64,000 nt of DNA from CAJXVA01 sp963761755 (GTDB taxonomy: Bacteria > Myxococcota_A > Polyangia > Nannocystales > Nannocystaceae), in the NCBI GenBank assembly GCA_963761755.1, contig CAVXIC010000011.1:370161-434160 (forward strand). The letters run 5' to 3'. Positions 8,925-16,834 of this stretch are shown in pieces. The notes beneath the pieces were generated by a model that was not told the origin of the DNA, made no database searches, and was given only the letters and a program-made list of their open reading frames with translations. The stretch's first letter is position 1; every line of letters begins with the position of its first letter. The position numbers were made by a program, and so were the translations under genes.

Positions 8925-8955
8925 CGAGCCGAAACCGCGGGCGTGGCCCACGAAC

Positions 8956-9891
8956 TCACTCTTGCTCGGCAAGCCAGCGCTCGGCGTCCATCGCCGCCAT
9001 GCAGCCCGTCCCCGCCGCCGTGATCGCCTGACGATAGACCTTGTCGGCGACGTCACCACAGGCGAATACGCCCTCGACGTTGGTGTAGCTGCTGCCGGGC
9101 TTGTCGATCTTGAGATAGCCGGCCTCGTCCATGTTGATCTGACCGCCAAACATCTTCGAGTTGGGTTGGTGGCCGATGGCGAGGAAGAATCCCGTCACCG
9201 CGAGCGTCTCGTCGGGGCCGCCGGTGGTGTCGTTCATCAACACGCCGGTCACGCCATCCTCGCCGAGCACCTCTTTGACCTGACGGTTCCAGTGCACGGT
9301 GATCTTGTCGTTCTCCAGGACGCGCTTTTGCATCACCTTGCTGGCGCGAAACTCTTCGCGTCGGTGGATGATGTGCACCGAGCGGCACATGCGAGTGAGG
9401 AACAACGCCTCCTCCATGGCGGTGTCTCCTCCGCCGACCACGGCGACGTCCTGGCCTCGATAGAACGCACCATCACACGTGGCGCAGGCCGTGACGCCCT
9501 TGTTGCGCAGGCGCTGCTCGCTGGGAAGGCCGAGGTACTTCGCGCTGGCTCCGGTCGAGACGATCAGCGCGTCGCAGGTGTACGTGGCGGTGTCGCCCTT
9601 GATGGTGAAAGGGCGCTTGCTGAGATCGACCTCGGTCGCGAGGTCGTAGATGATCTCGGTTCCGAAGCGCTCGGCCTGCTCTCGAAACTCTTCCATCATC
9701 TCCGGACCGGACACGCCCTTGGGGTAGCCGGGGAAGTTCTCGACGTCGGTCGTCGTGGTGAGCTGCCCACCGGGCTCGGGGCCCGCCAGCATGACGGGGT
9801 TCATCTCCGCTCGCGCCGTGTACAGCGCGGCGGTGTATCCCGCCGGTCCCGCGCCCAGAATCAAGACCTTGCAATGCCGGGGTTCGCTCAT
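8956..9891 (-). CDS. trxB: Thioredoxin reductase
   Basis: NADPH-dependent flavoprotein that reduces thioredoxin; 311 residues, standard for the low-molecular-weight bacterial enzyme. The FAD-binding GAGPAGYTAALYTAR motif is at the N-terminus, the redox-active disulfide is in ACATCDG, the NADPH-binding GGGDTAMEEA follows, and the second FAD motif is FACGDVADK near the C-terminus. The ATG at 9891 (MSEPRHCK) is chosen over an upstream in-frame ATG because the FAD fold starts at once. The gene is convergent with the PAS hybrid kinase gene. No thioredoxin gene is adjacent. Confidence 0.96.
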   Translation of the reverse strand: MSEPRHCKVLILGAGPAGYTAALYTARAEMNPVMLAGPEPGGQLTTTTDVENFPGYPKGVSGPEMMEEFREQAERFGTEIIYDLATEVDLSKRPFTIKGDTATYTCDALIVSTGASAKYLGLPSEQRLRNKGVTACATCDGAFYRGQDVAVVGGGDTAMEEALFLTRMCRSVHIIHRREEFRASKVMQKRVLENDKITVHWNRQVKEVLGEDGVTGVLMNDTTGGPDETLAVTGFFLAIGHQPNSKMFGGQINMDEAGYLKIDKPGSSYTNVEGVFACGDVADKVYRQAITAAGTGCMAAMDAERWLAEQE

Positions 9892-9990
9892 GGTCGCGGG
9901 AGGATAAGCATGCGCTTCCGGACCCGCAAGGGAGGATGCTGCTGCACCTTGGGGCACGCGCATGGCCGCGACGGGCACCTGCGCAGGACA

Positions 9991-10027
9991 AAGAAAAAAG
10001 GCCGCGAACTCCGAGGAGCGCGCGGCC
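9991..10027 (-). terminator. Intrinsic terminator downstream of the HtrA gene
   Basis: On the minus strand, GGCCGCG pairs with CGCGGCC (plus-strand arms 10021-10027 and 10000-10006) and is followed at once by a T-rich run (plus strand aagaaaaaa, 9991-9999). It lies 44 bases past the HtrA stop, exactly where a Rho-independent terminator for that gene should be. Confidence 0.85.
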
Positions 10028-10070
10028 GAACCGACGTGCCGGTCGGTGGGGACGAATCAGAGGGACGAAT

Positions 10071-11450
10071 CTAGGAACGCTCCAGGGAGACCTCGTGTTT
10101 CACGCCATCGCGAAGAAACTGCAGTTCGATGCGGCCACGGCTGCGGGTCAGCGCGTCGGTGACGTCGTCGGGGCCCTGAACCGAGACGCCGTTGAGCTCG
10201 CTGACGACATCACCGGGCTGAAGCTGAAGGTCGGCGGCCAGGCTGTCCGGCTCGACCCGAACGACCTCGAGGCCATCGTCGTGCGCTCGAGCCCCGATGC
10301 CGAGCCGCTCGCCGAAACCGGCGGCGGGTGCACGGGGTGCTTCGCTTCGAAGTGGTGGTGGCGCCGAGCGGAGGCGGTCCATCTCGCCGTTGTCGGGGCG
10401 GGTGCCCAACACGGCGGTGAGCTCCATCGGGCTTCCGCTTCGGTCGACTTCGAGCAGCACGGTGTGGCCGGGCTCGAGCGTGCCGATGACGCCTCGGAGA
10501 CCGTCGAAGTCGTCGATGTCTTGTCGGTCCACCTTCCGAATGACGTCTCCGGAGCGCAGCCCGGCCCGGGCAGCGGGGGTGTCGGCGTAGACCTCACCGA
10601 TGACCGCACCCGATCCCTCGGAGGCGCCGCGCTCGCTGGACGCACCGAGCCAGCCTCGCTCGACGACGCCGCGGGCGCGGAGCTGCTCGATTACCGGTTG
10701 CGCCTGCGAGGCTCCGATCGCGAATCCCGGCCTGCTGTTGGCGCCGACGGCGGTTGTGATGCCGACGACCGCCCCGCGAAGGTCGAACAAGGGGCCCCCG
10801 CTGCTGCCGGGGGCGATGTCGGCGTCGGTCTGCAGGAAGTCGATGTAGCTGTCCGGGTACAGGCCCAGGCTGCCGCGACCGCGCCCCGAGAGGATGCCGA
10901 CGCTGGCCGAATGGTCCAGCCCCATGGGGTTGCCGATCGCCACGACCCAGTCGCCGACTCGGAGCTCGCTGCTGTCGCCGAGCCGGAGCGCGGGCAGATC
11001 GCGGGCGTCTTCGAGCTCGAGCACGGCCAGATCGGTGGCGGCATCGGAGCCCAGGACCTTGGCGTCGTAGCGCGTGCCGTCCTGGAGCCGCACCTCGATC
11101 TTCGCCGCTCCGTCGACGACGTGGTGGTTGGTGACGACGATGCCGTCGGAGGCGTAGACGAATCCACTGCCCGATCCCTGCGTCCCCGAGGAGAAGAACC
11201 CCGCGCCGCGTCCGGAGGCCCGGATGCTCACGACCGATGGCGCGACCGAGTCGACCAGCGGAGCGAGGCTCTGCCGGGGATCGTAGTGCAAGCCGTCGTC
11301 CGTTTCGGGCGTGCTCGCCGAGACCAAGGCCGCTTCGGGCTCGGTGGTCGGACTGGCTTCGGCTTCGGAGCCGCATCCGGGACCGACGGACATCAGGATC
11401 GAGCCGAGCGCGAGCGCCGCGGCATCAGCTGTGCGTGCGGATCCAAGCAT
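10071..11450 (-). CDS. HtrA/DegP-type periplasmic serine protease with two PDZ domains
   Basis: A 459-residue envelope quality-control protease. The N-terminus (MLGSARTADAA...) has a hydrophobic export signal ending near a Cys (GPGCGS); the lipobox is weak, so either a lipoprotein or a cleaved periplasmic form is possible. The trypsin-fold domain carries the triad His110 (TNHHVVDG), Asp140 (AATDLAVLEL) and Ser217 (PGSSGGPLF, where most members have GNSGGP). PDZ1 covers about residues 265-350 and PDZ2 about 375-455. The start at 11450 is chosen because it begins the signal sequence. An intrinsic terminator follows the stop. The gene is divergent from the large lipoprotein gene that starts at 11527. 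Confidence 0.93.
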   Translation of the reverse strand: MLGSARTADAAALALGSILMSVGPGCGSEAEASPTTEPEAALVSASTPETDDGLHYDPRQSLAPLVDSVAPSVVSIRASGRGAGFFSSGTQGSGSGFVYASDGIVVTNHHVVDGAAKIEVRLQDGTRYDAKVLGSDAATDLAVLELEDARDLPALRLGDSSELRVGDWVVAIGNPMGLDHSASVGILSGRGRGSLGLYPDSYIDFLQTDADIAPGSSGGPLFDLRGAVVGITTAVGANSRPGFAIGASQAQPVIEQLRARGVVERGWLGASSERGASEGSGAVIGEVYADTPAARAGLRSGDVIRKVDRQDIDDFDGLRGVIGTLEPGHTVLLEVDRSGSPMELTAVLGTRPDNGEMDRLRSAPPPLRSEAPRAPAAGFGERLGIGARAHDDGLEVVRVEPDSLAADLQLQPGDVVSELNGVSVQGPDDVTDALTRSRGRIELQFLRDGVKHEVSLERS

Positions 11451-11526
11451 TGGCCCGGCGTACACACCCACGCAGGAGGCTATTCCGGGTCCCTCGATCA
11501 TTTTTTGCCGTGGTAAACGGTGCGCG

Positions 11527-12918
11527 ATGCGCCGACATCTCGTTTCCGCCACGGTCGCTCTGGGCCTCACCATCCTCACTGCGCCGAGCTGCAAGGTGTC
11601 GGTCGGAAACACCTCCGACCCTGCGACCGGGTCGAGCCCAGTGGCCAAGCCTCCGCAGGGCAGCGCCCAGGACGGCAAGACGCCCGCCCGGACGAACCCC
11701 GCTGCGGGCCGGCAGACCTCGGTCTGGGGACACTTCGTCGTCGCCCACCCCGACGAGACGGTCGAGCGAGTCGCCGAGCGCCTGGCGCCCCCCATGTTCG
11801 CGCCGATGGTGAGCGTCGCGCAGATGAAGTCGATGCTCGCGATGCAGTTCGAGGGGCGTCCGGAGGTTGTTCAACACATCGACCTCTCCAAGCCCTTTGG
11901 CTGCGTGATGGTCAACCCCAAGCAGCACGATGATCCCATCGCCTGTGCCATCGGCTACGACGGCGGACTCACCCAGCTGGTCGAGGACCTCGGACAGGAG
12001 GGCTATCGCTCCGGCGGTGACGGCTACGCGTCCTACGAGTTGGGCGGCGAGACCTTCTACCTGCGCGCATTCGGTGGTCACGTGGGTGTCGCGCTCGACC
12101 CCTCCTTGCTCGCGGCGACCCAGGGCGCGCTGAAGACCTCGGTGCTCGAGCCGGGGACCGCCGATCGGGACGTCTTCTTCGCCGCGAGGCCGAGGGTGAT
12201 CTACAAGGACGCGAGGTCCGAGATCGAAGCGTTCTACGGCGAGATGGAGCGGTCGATGACGCAGGTGCCGTCGAACCAGCCCGGCGCCGAGTATGCGCAG
12301 AACATGATCTCCGCGATGATCGACATGTACCGATCCTTCGGGGACCTGGAGACGGCCGAAGGCGTATTCAAGATTGGGAAGAACCGTACGCTCATGGCCT
12401 ACCGGGCGTCCGCGGCGGAGGGCACCCCGACCGCGACGCAGTACGCACGAGACGCCGAGCGGGACGCGCTGGACGTGGCGCTCATCGAGGCGCTTCCCGA
12501 TGATGCCTTCTTCGTCGCGGGCGGAAACCTGGACTTCGCAAACGTGATGAACGACCCCTGGGCGGGCGCGTACTTCCGGGCGCTCGAGGGCATGAAGGCC
12601 GCGGATGGGACCGACCTGGGCGAAATGATGGAGGGCATCGTCTCGAAGATGGGGGAGGTCATGGCCGGACCCATCTCCGGCGGCGCGTTCCCGAACAAGG
12701 GAAGCGCTGGCGCGCTCGCCGGTGTGTACGCGGTCAAGCCCGGGCAGGACGCGATGGCGGTCGTGCGCGAGTACGCTACCCGGTACACCCTCTCCAACAT
12801 GATGCCGGCCTACGACGAGTACGTGAAGTCGGCGTACAAGGAGAACGCATTCTCCGTCGCGGGTGCCAAGGTCGACACCATGACGTTCACGCCGACCGCC
12901 AAGGTCGTGGGGAGATGA
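11527..12918 (+). CDS. Large lipoprotein, N-terminal part of an apparently frameshifted gene
   Basis: A 463-residue predicted lipoprotein: signal sequence, Cys near residue 22 (LTAPSCKV) and a Pro/Ser/Gly-rich linker before a large folded region. It ends AKVVGR then TGA, and a second frame opens four bases earlier at an ATG and runs on for 138 residues. If the GGGG run at 12909-12912 had one more G, the two frames would join without a break as VVGEMKKSPDY. The joined product (about 601 residues) would match the size of the single-frame lipoprotein encoded at 54206 (611 residues), whose layout is similar. I therefore read this as one gene with a one-base deletion or sequencing error. Function unknown. 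Confidence 0.75.
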   Translation: MRRHLVSATVALGLTILTAPSCKVSVGNTSDPATGSSPVAKPPQGSAQDGKTPARTNPAAGRQTSVWGHFVVAHPDETVERVAERLAPPMFAPMVSVAQMKSMLAMQFEGRPEVVQHIDLSKPFGCVMVNPKQHDDPIACAIGYDGGLTQLVEDLGQEGYRSGGDGYASYELGGETFYLRAFGGHVGVALDPSLLAATQGALKTSVLEPGTADRDVFFAARPRVIYKDARSEIEAFYGEMERSMTQVPSNQPGAEYAQNMISAMIDMYRSFGDLETAEGVFKIGKNRTLMAYRASAAEGTPTATQYARDAERDALDVALIEALPDDAFFVAGGNLDFANVMNDPWAGAYFRALEGMKAADGTDLGEMMEGIVSKMGEVMAGPISGGAFPNKGSAGALAGVYAVKPGQDAMAVVREYATRYTLSNMMPAYDEYVKSAYKENAFSVAGAKVDTMTFTPTAKVVGR

Positions 12919-13331
12919 AGAAGAGCCCCGACTACGCGAAGCTGGTGAAGAGCATGGGCAGCGTCCAGATGGTCCTGGCGATGGCGCAGAAGGGCGACCG
13001 CTACTACATCGTCGCCACGACGTCCAAGGCGAAGGCCGCGATGGGCAGGCTCATTTCCGCTGGCTCGGGCAAGGGCAACCTCGGCAAGTACGGCGAGGCG
13101 CGCAAGCGGGTCGCCAAACACGCCGACGGCACGCTCTTGATGATGGTCGACGTTGCGGGGATGCTCGGTTGGCTACGCTCGCTCGACTTGAGCGACGAGT
13201 TCGGCCAGTTGCCCAAGGTGGGTGGGGGTCTCGACGACGTCGTGTGGACGGGGCGGATGAAGAAGAACGGGAAGAAGGAGTACGACTTCTCGATGTCTCA
13301 AGCCTTCATCGACCAGCTCCGCAGCATGTAG
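12915..13331 (+). CDS. C-terminal part of the split lipoprotein gene
   Basis: 138 codons beginning at an ATG that overlaps the upstream TGA (ATGA). It has no signal peptide or own recognisable ribosome-binding site, and its composition (KGDRYYIVATTSKAKAAMG, then a beta-rich stretch and a Ser/Gln-rich end) continues that of the upstream frame. It probably completes the lipoprotein encoded from 11527 through a -1 shift relative to that frame. A separate coupled gene remains possible, because 4-base overlaps are common in this window. Confidence 0.65.
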   Translation: MKKSPDYAKLVKSMGSVQMVLAMAQKGDRYYIVATTSKAKAAMGRLISAGSGKGNLGKYGEARKRVAKHADGTLLMMVDVAGMLGWLRSLDLSDEFGQLPKVGGGLDDVVWTGRMKKNGKKEYDFSMSQAFIDQLRSM

Positions 13332-13360
13332 GACGACTGGCTCGAGCGAGGACGCCTGGC

Positions 13361-13732
13361 TCAAGCGGCGGTCGCCTCGACGGCCGCGAGCAGGTCTCGC
13401 AGGGTCGCGGGTTTGCGCACGAAGCCGTCCGCCGCGAGCTCTTCGACCATCTGCTGGAGCTCTTGCGCGTGCATCCCGCTGTGCAGCAGGATCCGGGGGC
13501 GCTTCTCGCTGAAGAAGTCCATCTCGCGAGCGCTTCGGAGCGCACCCGCTCCGCCGAGCCCGGGCATGTTGACGTCGAGCAGCACGACGTCGGGCTCGAA
13601 CTTCCGAAGCGCGATCGTGAACCCAAACCCGCCGCTGAGCGCGGATGTTTGGTGTCCAGCGGACCGAAGGACGCGCTCAACGGTGCTCAGCGTCAATGGA
13701 TCGTCGTCGACGATGAGGACTCGCAGGGTCAC
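13361..13732 (-). CDS. Stand-alone response regulator receiver protein
   Basis: A 123-residue CheY-like receiver with no output domain. The acidic pocket is IVDDDPLT (residues 7-14), the phosphoacceptor is Asp53 in LLDVNMPGLGG, the Thr/Ser switch position is taken by Ser in LLHSGM, and the conserved Lys is in VRKPA. The GTG at 13732 is chosen because the fold starts immediately; an upstream ATG at 13777 would add 15 residues with no known counterpart. It is divergent from the FIST/hybrid-kinase pair (93 bases between starts) and is the natural candidate to receive phosphate from the HPt domain encoded there. Confidence 0.88.
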   Translation of the reverse strand: MTLRVLIVDDDPLTLSTVERVLRSAGHQTSALSGGFGFTIALRKFEPDVVLLDVNMPGLGGAGALRSAREMDFFSEKRPRILLHSGMHAQELQQMVEELAADGFVRKPATLRDLLAAVEATAA

Positions 13733-13824
13733 GGGTGCCCCATCGTCCCTCGCCCGAGGAACCTGAGGACGTCCCAAGGCGGTCGACTCAAGGCGCGGTC
13801 CCTCCTTGCCGATGCGGAGCCGAG

Positions 13825-14982
13825 ATGTCGCAGTCCAGCCATCCCGAGATCCGCCAAGGGGCCAGTGTTGCGGAGGATTCGCGCGAGGCCGTCCGCGAGC
13901 TGCATCGGGCCATCGAGATGCCGGACCCCGCGTTGGTCATCTTCTATTGCTCGCCTCGCTACGATCGCGACGCGCTCGCGGCGGAGATTCGCGCGTGTTT
14001 TGGGGACGCGCACGTGATCGGGTGCACGACGGCCGGAGAGATTTCCCCAGCGGGCTACCGGAACGGGAGTCTCGTCGGCGTCGCGTTCTCTCGAAGCGTG
14101 CTCGAATGCGCCACCATGCGTCTGGACGATCTCTCGACGTTCGAACTCTCGGAGGGAACCCGAGTCGCGAAGTCGCTGCGGGCCCAGCTCGCAGCGCAAG
14201 GCGGCGAGCCGTCCGGCACGGACTGCTTCGGCTTCATGCTGATCGACGGGCTTTCGACGCGGGAGGAGCACGTGGTCTCCGGCGTCTACCGGGGCATGGA
14301 GGACATTCCCTTGGTCGGAGGTTCGGCCGCCGACGGAGATGCCTTCGCGGAGACGTTCGTCTTCGACGATGGCGCGTTCCACCGCAACGCGTGCGTCTTG
14401 AGCCTGTGTCGAACGAAGTTGCCCTTCGATGTCTTCCGCACCCAGCACTTCGTCCCCACCGAACAGAAGATGGTCGTCACCGGGGCGGACGTGGCGACGC
14501 GCACCGTCGTGGAGATCAACGGTGAGCCCGCCGGTCGGGAATATGCTCGGATGGTCGGTCTCGACGCCGAGCGACTGTCACCCCTGGTGTTCGCTGCGCA
14601 TCCCGTCGTCGTTCGCGTCGGGGGCGAGTACTACGTTCGATCGATCATGAAGGCCAACGACGACGGCAGCCTGAGCTTCGCGTGCGCCATCGACGAGGGA
14701 ATCGTGGTCACGGTCGCGGAGGGGGTGGACGTTGTCGATGACCTTTCGAGCGCGTTCGAGGGGGTCCGAGCCAGGATCGGGCCCCCGCAGGTCGTGCTCG
14801 GATGCGATTGCTTCTTCCGGATGCTCGAACTCGACCAGCGCGGCATTCGAGACGATGTCGCAGAGATCATGGCAGCCAACAACGTCGTCGGGTTTGCGAC
14901 CTACGGTGAGCAGTTCCACGGAATGCACATCAACCAGACGTTCACGGGGGTGGCGCTTGGACATGCCGCAACAAACCGCTGA
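13825..14982 (+). CDS. FIST-domain sensory protein (FIST_N + FIST_C)
   Basis: A 385-residue soluble protein with FIST N and C domains, proposed from genomic context in the family to bind small ligands such as amino acids for signal transduction. Family-type blocks include VIGCTTAGEISPAGY, a Gly-rich LVGGSAADGDAF and the C-terminal NNVVGFATYGEQFHG with INQTFTGVAL. The ATG at 13825 has a purine-rich ggagccgag just upstream. Its last 20 bases overlap the start of the hybrid kinase gene, so the sensor and kinase are made together, which suggests that FIST controls this kinase directly. Confidence 0.9.
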   Translation: MSQSSHPEIRQGASVAEDSREAVRELHRAIEMPDPALVIFYCSPRYDRDALAAEIRACFGDAHVIGCTTAGEISPAGYRNGSLVGVAFSRSVLECATMRLDDLSTFELSEGTRVAKSLRAQLAAQGGEPSGTDCFGFMLIDGLSTREEHVVSGVYRGMEDIPLVGGSAADGDAFAETFVFDDGAFHRNACVLSLCRTKLPFDVFRTQHFVPTEQKMVVTGADVATRTVVEINGEPAGREYARMVGLDAERLSPLVFAAHPVVVRVGGEYYVRSIMKANDDGSLSFACAIDEGIVVTVAEGVDVVDDLSSAFEGVRARIGPPQVVLGCDCFFRMLELDQRGIRDDVAEIMAANNVVGFATYGEQFHGMHINQTFTGVALGHAATNR

Positions 14983-16810
14983 CGCGGCCGCCTACGAGAA
15001 ACTCGAGCAGGAGAACCGTCGGCTTCGCAAGATCAACGAAGCGTTGATGTCCCGCGTGGAGCGGGACATGGACAAGCAAGGTGGCGCCTTTGCGCTCTTC
15101 GTTGCAGCCAATGGGCTCGAGAATCAGGTTCGCATCCGGACCCAGCAGCTGCGTCGGGCCCTCTCGGATCTGGAAGTGTCCAACCGGGAGCTGGTCCATG
15201 CCAAGGAGCAGGCAGACGCCGCGAACCAGGCCAAGTCCGAGTTCCTGGCCAACATGAGCCACGAGATCCGGACGCCGATGAACGGAGTCCTGGGCATGGC
15301 CGAACTCCTCTTGGCCAGGCCGCTGAACGAAGAGACGCGGGGGATGGTGAAGCTCATCGAGCGTTCTGCCAACGCGCTGCTGTCTCTGATCGGTGACGTC
15401 CTGGACTTCTCCAAGATCGAGGCCGGGAAGCTGGGGCTCGACGAGACCGACTTCGACCTCCGGCGGCTCGTCACCGATACGGTGGAGACGTTCGAGGCGC
15501 AGGCTCGTGGACGCGGCCTCTCCCTCGAACTCTCGATCGACGAGGAACTCGAACCGGCGCTCAACGGAGATGCCGGGCGACTGCGTCAGGTGATCGTCAA
15601 CCTGCTGAGCAACGCCATCCGGTTCACACACGCGGGCACCGTCGGCGTTCGGCTCACGAGCCGTGAACGTGACGATGGTCGCGTCGAGGTCGAGGTCGGC
15701 ATTGCGGACACCGGCATCGGCATGTCGCAGGAGGTTCGAGAGCGCGTGTTCGAGGCGTTCCACCAGGCCGACGGATCGACGACGCGTACGTACGGTGGGA
15801 CCGGTCTAGGCTTGACCATCGTCCGCCAGCTCGCACGCATGATGGAAGGTGGCGTGACGGTCCAGAGCGAGGTCGGCGTGGGCTCGACGTTCACGGCAAG
15901 GGTGGTCTTGAAGCGGTCGGCGCAGAGCTACGCCGAGGTTCGACACAGCGAGCGAGCGGTGGCACCTGCGCGGGCCGGGCCACGAGGACTGCGGGTCTTG
16001 GTCGCCGAGGACAACGCCATCAATCGCGCGGTCGCCGTCGGCATGCTGACCCAGTTGGGTTGCCGTGCGCACGCGGTCGACGATGGTCTTGCCGCGCTCG
16101 CCTCACTCGCCCGCGGTCGGTACGACGTGGTCCTCATGGATTGGCACATGCCCGTGATGGATGGATTGGAGGCCACTGCGCGCATTCGCGAGCTGGATCA
16201 CCGAAGTCGTCGCGGGCAGCCGATCCCGATCGTTGCGGTGACGGCGAGCGCGATGAAGGGCGACCGTGAACGGTGCGCGGAGGCGGGGATGACTGGATTC
16301 CTGAGCAAGCCGTTCACGATGGCGCAGCTGGCCGCGGTGGTGGATGGCGCGACGCTCACCGCGAGCGCTGCACGGCCGTGCGACGCAGACGACCTGGTCC
16401 CCGTCCTGGACACGTCCCGCCTCGATGAGCTCGCCAGCCTCGGCGACGAAGACGACGACCCCGTCGCCGAGCTCTCGGACCTGTTCGAATCCTTGGTCCC
16501 CCAGATGCTCGATCGGATGGCCCTGGCCGTGGAGGCGGGCGCGGCCGATGTGCTGGCCGAGGCTGCGCACAGCTTGAAGTCGAGTGCGGGGCAGCTCGGG
16601 GCTCTTCGGGTGGCCCGGTCATGCGAGAGCGTGGAGCGACAAGCACGCGCTGGTGCATCTGCGGCGCTGAAGCCGGAGGTGGAACGCCTCCGGCTCATCG
16701 TCAGCCTGACGCTGTGCGAACTTCGGCAGCGGCTCAGGCGCTGCTCGGCGGCCACCCAAGCGGATGTCCGTCGACCGGGGGCCGTTTTGGGATGCTCCGG
16801 CTGCGAGTGA
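14963..16810 (+). CDS. Hybrid histidine kinase with receiver and HPt domains (BarA-like tail, no membrane part)
   Basis: A 615-residue cytoplasmic phosphorelay protein. An N-terminal coiled coil (about residues 8-90) leads into a HisKA domain with His100 in NMSHEIRTPMNGV. The HATPase domain has NLLSNAIRFT, DTGIGM and GTGLGLTI. A receiver follows with Asp393 in LMDWHMPVMDG, and then an HPt domain with His536 in AAHSLKSSAG. Together these provide a full His-Asp-His relay but no input domain, which fits input from the overlapping FIST protein and output to the divergent stand-alone receiver. Start ATG 14963 lies inside the FIST gene. Confidence 0.93.
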   Translation: MPQQTADAAAYEKLEQENRRLRKINEALMSRVERDMDKQGGAFALFVAANGLENQVRIRTQQLRRALSDLEVSNRELVHAKEQADAANQAKSEFLANMSHEIRTPMNGVLGMAELLLARPLNEETRGMVKLIERSANALLSLIGDVLDFSKIEAGKLGLDETDFDLRRLVTDTVETFEAQARGRGLSLELSIDEELEPALNGDAGRLRQVIVNLLSNAIRFTHAGTVGVRLTSRERDDGRVEVEVGIADTGIGMSQEVRERVFEAFHQADGSTTRTYGGTGLGLTIVRQLARMMEGGVTVQSEVGVGSTFTARVVLKRSAQSYAEVRHSERAVAPARAGPRGLRVLVAEDNAINRAVAVGMLTQLGCRAHAVDDGLAALASLARGRYDVVLMDWHMPVMDGLEATARIRELDHRSRRGQPIPIVAVTASAMKGDRERCAEAGMTGFLSKPFTMAQLAAVVDGATLTASAARPCDADDLVPVLDTSRLDELASLGDEDDDPVAELSDLFESLVPQMLDRMALAVEAGAADVLAEAAHSLKSSAGQLGALRVARSCESVERQARAGASAALKPEVERLRLIVSLTLCELRQRLRRCSAATQADVRRPGAVLGCSGCE

Positions 16811-16834
16811 AGGATCGGGTCGCGCGATCCGACA

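Noticed and set aside
12909..12918. Programmed -1 ribosomal frameshifting at the split lipoprotein gene
   Set aside because: There is no canonical X-XXY-YYZ slippery heptamer and no clear downstream structure; similar one-base breaks occur in three unrelated genes, which favours sequence error.
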